NCBI GenBank assembly: GCA_040755395.1
Contig: JBFMAX010000009.1
Location: 82,506-146,505, forward strand
From: Nitrospirota bacterium
GTDB taxonomy: Bacteria; Nitrospirota; Nitrospiria; Nitrospirales; Nitrospiraceae
Direction: 5' to 3'
Length of the DNA: 64,000 nucleotides
The translations under genes and the position numbers were made by a program. The notes under the pieces are model-generated. The model was not told the origin of the DNA. It saw nothing but the letters and a program-made list of their open reading frames with translations, and did no database searches. Positions 35,209 through 42,516 of this stretch are shown piece after piece. Each line of letters begins with the position of its first letter. The first letter of the stretch is position 1.

Positions 35209-35247
35209 GTTACGCGAACGTTACGGCCACATCGGTGCTCGGTTAAT
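35209..35247 (-). promoter_or_regulatory. PhoB/PhoP box-like repeats ahead of the porin gene (site F)
   Basis: On the plus strand GTTACG occurs at 35209 and 35220 and GTTAAT at 35242, that is at steps of 11 and 22 bases, so one phased position is not matched. Read on the minus strand they are TTAAC-like and point at the porin gene, whose start is 50 bases away. Confidence 0.45.
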
Positions 35248-35347
35248 TCGCTCGGTGGAAGAGAAAACCATGCGACCTATTTAGCACGGCCCCGGGAGGA
35301 CTTCGAGCCGTGTGGCGGCGCAACAACGGCAAGGCGCGTGGCGCGCC

Positions 35348-36469
35348 TTAGCGCTCATGAAACCGGTCGAGCAGGATGTCGACGATCCGCCGGGAAGCCC
35401 GGCCGTCCCACAAGGGCGGGGGACAGGCGTTCGAAAGGGGCGATCGCAATATTCGCTCGGCTTCTTTCACGATGGCGTCGGGAGAGACGCCCACCAGACG
35501 GTTGGTTCCGTGGGACACGGTCACCGGCCGTTCGGTGTTGTGCCGCAACGTCATACAGGGAACTCCCAGCGCGGTGGTTTCCTCCTGAATACCGCCTGAG
35601 TCCGTAAGCACGAACCGCGCCGAAGCCAGTAACGCCATGAAGTCGAGGTATCCCAACGGAGGAACGCAGAAGAGCCCCCGCTCCGGCGCCTGTTCGTCTT
35701 GTGATCGGAAAAACAGGCTGCGTTCGCCCGCGGTCTCGAGATGCCGGCGGGTGCGGGGGTGTACCGGAAAGACGATGGGTATCAGATCGGCGATGTCGCC
35801 GACTGCGGACAGCAGCCCTTTCAGCGTGTCAGGATCGTCCACGTTCGCAGGCCGGTGCAGCGTGAGTATCCCGTACCGGCCTTTGGGCAGACCGAGGCGA
35901 TCGTGGATCGTCGAGCGAATCCACCGACGATGGGACAGCATCAGGGAATCGATCATCACGTTTCCGACGAAAAAGATTTTGTGAGGAGGCACACCTTCCG
36001 CCATCAGGTTCCTCACCCCGCTGTCCTCGCTGGCGAACAGAATGTCCGAGACGGCGTCGGTGACCACTCTGTTGATTTCTTCCGGCATGGAGCGATCGAA
36101 GCTTCGCAGGCCCGCCTCGACGTGCGCCACAGAGAGTTGAAGTTTGGCGGCGGCCAGCGCGCCGGCCATTGTCGAATTGACGTCGCCTACGACGACAACC
36201 ACCTGCGGTCGTTCCCTTTCCAAAATCGGTTCCAGACGCTTCATGACTTCGGCGGTCTGGTACGCATGGGATCCCGCTCCGACTCCGAGCTGAAAGTCCG
36301 GATTGGGAATCTCCAGATCCTCGAAAAACTGTCCGGCCATGTCGGCGTCGTAGTGCTGGCCGGTGTGAACCAGAATCGGCGTGATCTGCGGATGTCTGCG
36401 CATCTCTCTGATCAGAGGCGCGATTTTTATGAAGTTCGGGCGGGCGCCGACCACGTTGAGGATCTTCAT
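35348..36469 (-). CDS. wecB: UDP-N-acetylglucosamine 2-epimerase (non-hydrolysing)
   Basis: This 373-residue enzyme converts UDP-GlcNAc to UDP-ManNAc for surface polysaccharide. It has the family motifs VVGARPNFIKIAPL, TGQHYDADMAGQFFEDL, VGDVNSTMAGALAAAKL, HVEAGLRS, PEEINRVVTD, VGNVMIDSL and TDSGGIQEE. The typical active-site residues are present and length is normal. ATG follows GGGATGACGTC. It is the most downstream gene of the minus-strand exopolysaccharide locus, after the ATPase gene. Confidence 0.94.
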   Translation of the reverse strand: MKILNVVGARPNFIKIAPLIREMRRHPQITPILVHTGQHYDADMAGQFFEDLEIPNPDFQLGVGAGSHAYQTAEVMKRLEPILERERPQVVVVVGDVNSTMAGALAAAKLQLSVAHVEAGLRSFDRSMPEEINRVVTDAVSDILFASEDSGVRNLMAEGVPPHKIFFVGNVMIDSLMLSHRRWIRSTIHDRLGLPKGRYGILTLHRPANVDDPDTLKGLLSAVGDIADLIPIVFPVHPRTRRHLETAGERSLFFRSQDEQAPERGLFCVPPLGYLDFMALLASARFVLTDSGGIQEETTALGVPCMTLRHNTERPVTVSHGTNRLVGVSPDAIVKEAERILRSPLSNACPPPLWDGRASRRIVDILLDRFHER

Positions 36470-36575
36470 GACGTCATCCCGCGGCGGTGCCGGAAGGAAC
36501 GTGCCCGATGACAGCGCCGGTATGCGGTATGAGCCCTTCGCGCAAGCGCGCGACAGCCGGCGATGACCGGGAGCG

Positions 36576-38000
36576 TCATCGCGCGCTCCGGAAGAGCCGG
36601 TGCAGGAGATGAAGGACGCGCCCCGGCCCGGCCCCGTTCGTCCGGTAAGCGGCGCGCCGGCCGGTTGCGCGATCGCCGGACAATTGGGCGAGACGATGTT
36701 CGACGTCGCGGAACGCCGGATCGCATCGGGCGATGTGACGGTAGGAGTCCAGCGCGAGTCGGCGCCGCCCGAGAGACTCGAAGGTGCGGCCCAAGAGATA
36801 ACGGATGCTGAGGACCTCTTGCCCGGAGCCGGTCGCGCGGTCCAGCGCCTTGCCCAGCGCCTCCGCGGCGTCTTCGAGGCGGCCGGCCGCCCTCAGGCAG
36901 AGGCCGGCCTGCGCGTACGCGCGAAACGCGTGGTCCGGAGTCTCGGCCGCCTGCAGAAACGACGCGACGGCTTCCTCGAAGCGCCCGGCCTTCTTCAGGG
37001 TCAGACCTCGGTCATAGAGCGTGCCGGCGGTCTGGATGTGCCCGCCCGTCTGGCGCCGATCCTGAATCGGCGGGGAGCCGGGCTCGGCCGTCGAAAAACC
37101 GTGACCAGGCGCCGGTCCCTTCGAGCGATCCGAATCCTTCTGATCCCACTCCTTGGCGAGGGTTATCAGGTCTTCCCGGTCGCGCAGCGGCAGGATGCCG
37201 CCCCTGCGGCGAGCGAGCGCCGCCTGAGCCACGAGCGTTGCGGTAATCCGCGGCGTCTGTTCGGCGAAGCCGTACGCCAGCGCCGTATCGCACACCTGAT
37301 TGATCAACCGCGGGACGCCGCCGCTCACCCGATGAGCGAGAACGCAGGCTCCGTCGCTGAAGAGAGTCGGCCGGCCGCCGGCCACGCCCAGCCGGTGGCG
37401 GATACAACCGGGCGTTTCGTCCTCGGACAGCGGATCCAGGTGGCAGTCGACCGCGACGCGCTGCGCGAATTGCGTCATGTCGGCCCGTTGCAGCAGAGCG
37501 CGGAGCGGCGGTTGGCCGGACAGGATGACCTGCAAGCATCGCCCCCGGCCGTCGTTCACGTTCGAGAGCAGGCGCAGCTCCTCGACCATCGTCGGCGTGA
37601 GATTCTGCGCTTCGTCCACGACCAATAAGACCCGCCGCCGGCGGGCGTGCTCACGCGCCAGGAAGGCCGAGAACTCGGAGAACAACCCGACGGAGCTGTT
37701 TTCGGCGTGGCTGAGACCGAACGCCGCCACGATCCAGGGCAACAAACTGCCGAGCGTGTCCTGAACGTTGGTCAACATGCCGATGGCGAAGATATCCGAA
37801 TATTGGTCCAGCAGGGAGTGGAGCAACGTCGTCTTGCCGGTCCCCGGTCCGCCGGTGATGATCACGAACCCGGCCTGGTTGAGCAGGCCATACTCCAACA
37901 GGTTCAGCGCCATCCGGTGACCGTCTCCCAAGTACAAGAATTCGGGATCGGGCGATAGAGAAAACGGCTTGGCGCGAAACCCGTAGAAGGATTCGTACAT
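36576..38000 (-). CDS. ExeA-like AAA ATPase with TPR tail, exosortase-locus type, 475 aa
   Basis: The first 270 residues are the ExeA/GspA-like ATPase found in exosortase exopolysaccharide loci: MYESFYGFRAKPFSLSPDP, Walker A GGPGTGKTT, Walker B VLLVVDEAQNL, and the HRVSGGVPRLINQVCD sensor-2 region. From about 340 on a TPR-like part follows (LYDRGLTLKKAGRFEEAVASF, AGLCLRAAGRLEDAAEALGKALD). A frame continuing upstream to 38996 overlaps the kinase gene and is not used: ATG 38000 follows AAAGGATAATC, two bases after the kinase stop. Its role in polymer export is inferred from locus conservation. Confidence 0.88.
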   Translation of the reverse strand: MYESFYGFRAKPFSLSPDPEFLYLGDGHRMALNLLEYGLLNQAGFVIITGGPGTGKTTLLHSLLDQYSDIFAIGMLTNVQDTLGSLLPWIVAAFGLSHAENSSVGLFSEFSAFLAREHARRRRVLLVVDEAQNLTPTMVEELRLLSNVNDGRGRCLQVILSGQPPLRALLQRADMTQFAQRVAVDCHLDPLSEDETPGCIRHRLGVAGGRPTLFSDGACVLAHRVSGGVPRLINQVCDTALAYGFAEQTPRITATLVAQAALARRRGGILPLRDREDLITLAKEWDQKDSDRSKGPAPGHGFSTAEPGSPPIQDRRQTGGHIQTAGTLYDRGLTLKKAGRFEEAVASFLQAAETPDHAFRAYAQAGLCLRAAGRLEDAAEALGKALDRATGSGQEVLSIRYLLGRTFESLGRRRLALDSYRHIARCDPAFRDVEHRLAQLSGDRATGRRAAYRTNGAGPGRVLHLLHRLFRSAR

Positions 38001-38002
38001 GA

Positions 38003-38863
38003 TTATCCTTTGTCCGCCGGGCGGGCTTCGTCGTCTTCCGAGAGCAGCGCGGCGAGCCGGTGAAGGCTCCGGTCCCGCCGGCCTTCCTTGTTCAGCACCG
38101 TGCCCAAGATCGGCGCGGCGCCGCCGACCAGCAGCAAGGCGTGTTCGACGTCTTCCGCCGTGGTGCGGCCCTCTTCGACGACGAGCAGCAAGGCGTCGGT
38201 GTAGGGTGAAAACGCCAACACGTCGGCCCTTCGCAGCAACGGCGGGAGATCGAACACGATGATCCGCGACGGATACCGGTGTTTGAGTTCTTCGACCAAC
38301 GCCGCCATTTTGGGCGAAGCGAGCGCTTCGGCGGAGTGCGGAAGCGGTCGCCCTCCGGGCAGCAGCACGAACCGGCCGATCCCCGGATGAATCAGCAGAT
38401 CTTCGACCGGCACGTCGTCGAGCAGATAGTCGGCCAATCCGGCGCAGTCGTCGAGGCCGAACAGCTCGTGGACGCGCGGCCGCCGCAGATCGGCGTCCAC
38501 CAGGAGCACGGTCTGTGTCGCCTCCATCGCCATGGAAATCGCCAGATTGACGGACGTCAGCGTCTTGCCCTCCCCGGAACCGGGACTGGTCACCCCCACC
38601 GTGTTCCATCCGTTCTCCCGCAACCGGTGGAGGACCTGCGTGCGAAGCACCTTGTAGCCGTCCACGAACGGACCGCGGTCGAACCCGGCCAGGACGCGAC
38701 GCTCGCGAAGCGTTTCCCGCGGGATGTCGACCGTCCTGGTGCAGGTATAGACGATGGACGGCGGAACAGGTTTCGTGTCGCGGATCCGCCCGCCCCCGTC
38801 CGGCGGGCGAGGGCGCCGCTGCTGCTGTTTGAACCGCTCGAGCGCTCGCTGCAGGCCTTCCAT
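38003..38863 (-). CDS. CpsD/CapB-type P-loop kinase of the exopolysaccharide system, 286 aa
   Basis: A polysaccharide-system kinase of the BY-kinase type: Walker A SPGSGEGKTLTSVNLA (about residues 93-108), Walker A' VLLVDADLRRPRV and Walker B RIIVFDLPPLL. It works with a chain-length protein (next gene) to control polymer length. The usual C-terminal Tyr cluster is missing: the last 25 residues have no Tyr (RDRSLHRLAALLSEDDEARP). ATG 38863 is nine bases after GGGAGG; a TTG three bases earlier has closer spacing. The first 50 residues are Arg/Pro-rich and probably flexible. Confidence 0.9.
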   Translation of the reverse strand: MEGLQRALERFKQQQRRPRPPDGGGRIRDTKPVPPSIVYTCTRTVDIPRETLRERRVLAGFDRGPFVDGYKVLRTQVLHRLRENGWNTVGVTSPGSGEGKTLTSVNLAISMAMEATQTVLLVDADLRRPRVHELFGLDDCAGLADYLLDDVPVEDLLIHPGIGRFVLLPGGRPLPHSAEALASPKMAALVEELKHRYPSRIIVFDLPPLLRRADVLAFSPYTDALLLVVEEGRTTAEDVEHALLLVGGAAPILGTVLNKEGRRDRSLHRLAALLSEDDEARPADKG

Positions 38864-38890
38864 CAATCAGTTCCTCCCGGCCAAGATCAG

Positions 38891-40633
38891 TTAAAGCCCC
38901 AGCTTCCTGAGCGCCGTGAACCAGACCACGTCCAAGGGGAGCCACAAGAAATGTCCCAACAGCGCCAGCGCGACGACCACACCCATCCCCGCCCACCGGA
39001 GGGCGCTTCTCCGCTTCGCGACGCGCGCCAGCTCCTCGTCGGTGGGCAGGTAGGGGATGACGGCGAGCGGAAACGCCTTGACGAGCCGGTTGAGCTGCGC
39101 GGGAGTGCGGATCGAGCGGTCGAGCCGTTCGGCGGCGGAACCGGCTGCGGCTCCGCCGACCGCCGCCAGCACCAACCCGAGGAAGAGCAACATCGGCCGG
39201 TTCGGGCGTTCCGGTCTCTCAGGCAAGTCGGGCGGATCGATCAGGGAAAAGCGCTCCCCTTTGCGCTGGATCTCCAGGCCCTCCGACACCTGCGCTTCCA
39301 TGAGCCTGGACCGGATTTCCTGATACTTGTGCGCCGAGCCGTCGCGATCCCTCATGAGGTCGAGATAGGCGGGCTCGATCTGCGGGGTGTTTTCCAGACG
39401 CGCGGCGTAAGCGTCCCTGCGCCGTTTCAATTCCGCCCGCGTGTTCTTGAGAGCCTTGAGCGAGGCCGTCGTCGAAGACAGTTGCGCCTGCAGGTTGATG
39501 TAGGCCGGATTTTCCGGCTTGACGGGCGGCGCGGGCGCCGGGTGCTCGCCGGCCCGCCGCAACTCCTGTTCCAAGGAGGCGACGACGCTTCGGGCCCGCA
39601 CCACATCGGGATGGTCGTCCCCGTACCGTTCGCGGAGGCCGGCCAGCCTGGCCCGTTCTCCTTCCAGCCATTTCGTCACTTCCTCGATCCCGGCCGGCGA
39701 GCCGGTCTCTTTCTCCAAGGCCTCGATCTCCTGCCGCATCCTGATGATGTCCGGATGTTCCGGAGACAGATACGCGGCGCTGCTCGCGATCTGCGCACGC
39801 AAGGCCTTGAGCCGCTCGCCGGCGTCGAGAATGCGCTCCCCGGCGGCGGAGATGATGGGCGTGTTGGGCTTGATCGTGGCCAACTCCCCTTCCAGATAGG
39901 TTTTCCGTTCCTCGAGGCTCCGGATCTCCCGATCCACGTCCACCAATTCGCGGTCGGCCTGGCTCATCAACTGCATATTCAGTTGGATCAGCTCGGGAAG
40001 CGCGCCGTCCGCTTTCTGTTTCAGCTCGGCGATCCGGCTTTCCACCTCTTCGATGTGACGGGAGAGGTTTTCCGCTTCCTGTCGGAGGAAGGCGGTGGTC
40101 TCCTGCGCGTGCCGCGCTCGGGTCTTGAGATTTTCCCCGAGAAACAGGCTCGTCAGCTCATTGGCGACTTTTTGCGCCAGTTCCGGCGTCTCTCCGTCAT
40201 AGGCCAGCGTAAAGGCGATCGTCGCCTGCGTGGGGGTTTGCGAGCGTTTGTCGATGACTTTGGCGTTGATCACGTCGATCCTGATGTCTTTGACGAACCG
40301 ATCGAGGACCTCCTCGGTGGGATGTCGTTTCCGAAGCCCCTCGTACAATCCGTACTGTTCGATGATCCGCCAGAGGGTCGAGCGGCTCATGACCTGTTGC
40401 TTGATGGTTTCGATGCGCTGGTCCGCATAACTGGTGATCGCGGACCGGACCAGGTCCGGCGGAATCTCCTGCTCTTCGATCAGAATCGTGGCGGTCGAGC
40501 GATACACGGCCGGCAGCAGAAACGCCGTCGCCGTCGCGATCCCGAAGATCGCGGCGGCGGTGAGCAGGATGGGCGCCCGGCGCCGGCGCGCCATGTCCAG
40601 AAACTCCCTCGGATCTCGCGGCTGTCGTTCCAC
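38891..40633 (-). CDS. Wzz-type polysaccharide chain-length/co-polymerase protein, 580 aa
   Basis: One hydrophobic helix near each end (APILLTAAAIFGIATATAFL and RPMLLFLGLVLAAVGGAAAG) encloses a long periplasmic coiled-coil region (about residues 170-430) rich in Glu, Arg and Ala. The front has the Wzz motif YRSTATILIEEQ. The C-terminal region adds a further hydrophobic helix. Such proteins set polymer length and are the partners of CpsD-type kinases. GTG 40633 with GGGAG upstream is preferred; a GTG at 40660 is also possible. It precedes the kinase gene by 27 bases. Confidence 0.88.
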   Translation of the reverse strand: MERQPRDPREFLDMARRRRAPILLTAAAIFGIATATAFLLPAVYRSTATILIEEQEIPPDLVRSAITSYADQRIETIKQQVMSRSTLWRIIEQYGLYEGLRKRHPTEEVLDRFVKDIRIDVINAKVIDKRSQTPTQATIAFTLAYDGETPELAQKVANELTSLFLGENLKTRARHAQETTAFLRQEAENLSRHIEEVESRIAELKQKADGALPELIQLNMQLMSQADRELVDVDREIRSLEERKTYLEGELATIKPNTPIISAAGERILDAGERLKALRAQIASSAAYLSPEHPDIIRMRQEIEALEKETGSPAGIEEVTKWLEGERARLAGLRERYGDDHPDVVRARSVVASLEQELRRAGEHPAPAPPVKPENPAYINLQAQLSSTTASLKALKNTRAELKRRRDAYAARLENTPQIEPAYLDLMRDRDGSAHKYQEIRSRLMEAQVSEGLEIQRKGERFSLIDPPDLPERPERPNRPMLLFLGLVLAAVGGAAAGSAAERLDRSIRTPAQLNRLVKAFPLAVIPYLPTDEELARVAKRRSALRWAGMGVVVALALLGHFLWLPLDVVWFTALRKLGL

Positions 40634-40670
40634 GGCGTGATTCTCCCGCCTCCCGTTCACCGAGGGCCGT

Positions 40671-41873
40671 TCAACGCGAGACGGCCAGCTTCGGCATGGT
40701 GTAGGTCAACATCACGAAGGTCGAATTGGCGCCGGCGGTCCTGGACGGATGGTCGATGTCCAATTGCGCGTATGTGTAGGACATCGTCAACGTCCACCAG
40801 TCCGTCATGCGCCAGGCGATCTTGGGAGTCGCGCTGACGTAGCGTTGATCCGGAAAACTGAACGCCAAGCCTTGCGTGGCGATACCGGACGCGAGCAGAA
40901 CCTGCCCGGTGATCGACGCCGTCACGGTTTCCGTCACGTCGCTCGAGACCGTGACGGCGGCCCTGTCCGTCTGAATCAACAGCCCCAGGCCGCTCGGGTT
41001 GATGTCGCGGCCGACATCGAGCTGCAGCGACGAGCGCTCCCCCTGTGCGCGCAGGTTCGCGGCGAACAGCCAGACCAGTTCGGAATCCTTCAAGCCGAAC
41101 TGGCTGGTCGAGACCTGCCGGGGACCGCCCGACAGCGTCCCGCTCGTGGTTTCCGAAAAGGAGTGCGTCATGCCTGCGGTCGCGCCGTAATACACCGATC
41201 TGAGCCGGGCGTCGGGCGCGGAGAAGGTCACGTAGTGGCCGGTGAATTGGACTTGATCGCGTTCGGTCATGTCGTACAACACTGCCCCGTTTCCCCCGTG
41301 GACTTGATAATCGATCAGACCCAGCCGGAAGCCGTTGTCGTAGGACGCGTCCGCGAACTGATAGCCGCCCTGCACCGACAGCTTTTCCGTCAGCGCCCTC
41401 GTCCAAGCCGGATTGACCGTCCACAGATTCCGCTGGGTGAAGCTCACGCGGACGCCGGTTTGCTGCAATTCGCCCAACAGGGTGTTGTCCCGCGTAAACC
41501 CGCCCTCCAGGCTCCAGGTATCCTGCTCCCGGCGATAACGCGCCGAGAGAGGGAAATACAGGTTCGTGAACGAGACGTCCTCGCCGCCGGTATAGCGGAC
41601 GAAATCCGCCGCCGCCTTGGCGCTCACGCGGAGAGTCTCCGTCGAGCCGGCGAACGTGACCGCGGGCGACACCCAATACCCCCACACCTCGTCGTGCGGA
41701 AAAAACGTCAACGTCAGATTGCTGTTGTAATCGCCTCTCACGCTTACCGACGGCTCGGCCGACCATTCCGCGGCCCTGACCGCGACGGCCCACGCCAAGA
41801 GGGCGATGCCCGTCAGGACGGCCGGCCACAGGCGCGGCGCACGACGGGGTCCGTGGGCGATGGAAACGAACAC
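40671..41873 (-). CDS. exosortase-system outer-membrane beta-barrel protein, 400 aa
   Basis: A signal peptide (LTGIALLAWAVAVRAAEW) precedes a chain of about 365 residues with many alternating strands (SVSVRGDYNSNLTLTFF, YWVSPAVTFAG, YFPLSARYRRE, WSLEGGFTRD) and a final strand TFVMLTYTMPKLAVSR, though the end is Arg rather than Phe. Its place in the locus, between the chain-length and Wza-type genes, matches the outer-membrane protein family found with exosortase loci. It could form the outer-membrane exit pore with Wza. GTG is the start, with AGAGG upstream. Confidence 0.75.
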   Translation of the reverse strand: MFVSIAHGPRRAPRLWPAVLTGIALLAWAVAVRAAEWSAEPSVSVRGDYNSNLTLTFFPHDEVWGYWVSPAVTFAGSTETLRVSAKAAADFVRYTGGEDVSFTNLYFPLSARYRREQDTWSLEGGFTRDNTLLGELQQTGVRVSFTQRNLWTVNPAWTRALTEKLSVQGGYQFADASYDNGFRLGLIDYQVHGGNGAVLYDMTERDQVQFTGHYVTFSAPDARLRSVYYGATAGMTHSFSETTSGTLSGGPRQVSTSQFGLKDSELVWLFAANLRAQGERSSLQLDVGRDINPSGLGLLIQTDRAAVTVSSDVTETVTASITGQVLLASGIATQGLAFSFPDQRYVSATPKIAWRMTDWWTLTMSYTYAQLDIDHPSRTAGANSTFVMLTYTMPKLAVSR

Positions 41874-41890
41874 GCGGTGCCTCTGTGCGT

Positions 41891-42514
41891 TCAGGGCACC
41901 ATGACTACGTCGCCGCGCTCAAGGAGGATGTTCTGCTCCAAATTCTTCCCTTTTCTGGCGTCGCCGTAGCGGAACCGGAAGACCCGCTGCTCCCCGTTTT
42001 GGCGGCGCACAATCGTGATGTCGTTCTCGGCGGCGAACGGCGTCAAGCCGCCCGCCAGACTGAGGGCCTGCAGGACATCGGTGTAATGCCCGACGAGAAA
42101 TTCGCCCGGCTTGTTGACCCGGCCCAACACGTAGATCTTGTAGCTCAGCAGTTTGGTCACCGCGACCGAGACGTGCGGATTGGGAATGAACTTCGAGAGC
42201 CGTTTGGCCAGATCGGTCCGCAAGTCTTCGACCGTTCTGCCCGCCGCGGGCACGTCGCCGACCAGTGGAAACGACACCATGCCGTCCGGACGAACCACGG
42301 TCTCGCGGGTCAGGTGTTCATCCTTCCACACGGAAATCATGACGACGTCTTCCGGTCCCAACAGATAGTCGGGCCCTACGGCAGGCGGCGGACCCACGCC
42401 GTTGCCGCCCGCCGCCGCGACATCGGCGAGCACGCAGACGAGCACCACCGGGAGCCAGAAGCCTGCAGAGGTCCGTCCCGGACGATGATCGGTTTTGTGC
42501 GACGACTTCCGCAT
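41891..42514 (-). CDS. Wza-type polysaccharide export protein, 207 aa
   Basis: After a signal segment (FWLPVVLVCVLADVAAAGG) the front has YLLGPEDVVMISVWKDEHL, the polysaccharide-export domain start, followed by VRPDGMVSFPLVGDVPAAG and an SLBB-like domain (YKIYVLGRVNKPGEFLVG, LSLAGGLTPFA). The short length (Wza is about 380) is typical for the exosortase-locus version. ATG 42514 lies two bases after the TPR gene stop and follows GGGG. A frame open further upstream overlaps the TPR gene and is not used. It exports polymer across the outer membrane. Confidence 0.92.
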   Translation of the reverse strand: MRKSSHKTDHRPGRTSAGFWLPVVLVCVLADVAAAGGNGVGPPPAVGPDYLLGPEDVVMISVWKDEHLTRETVVRPDGMVSFPLVGDVPAAGRTVEDLRTDLAKRLSKFIPNPHVSVAVTKLLSYKIYVLGRVNKPGEFLVGHYTDVLQALSLAGGLTPFAAENDITIVRRQNGEQRVFRFRYGDARKGKNLEQNILLERGDVVMVP

Positions 42515-42516
42515 GA

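Noticed and set aside
38279-40837. 852-codon open frame on the plus strand
   Set aside because: It runs opposite to the chain-length and kinase genes, has Arg/Gln/His-rich shadow composition and no recognisable domain or ribosome site.
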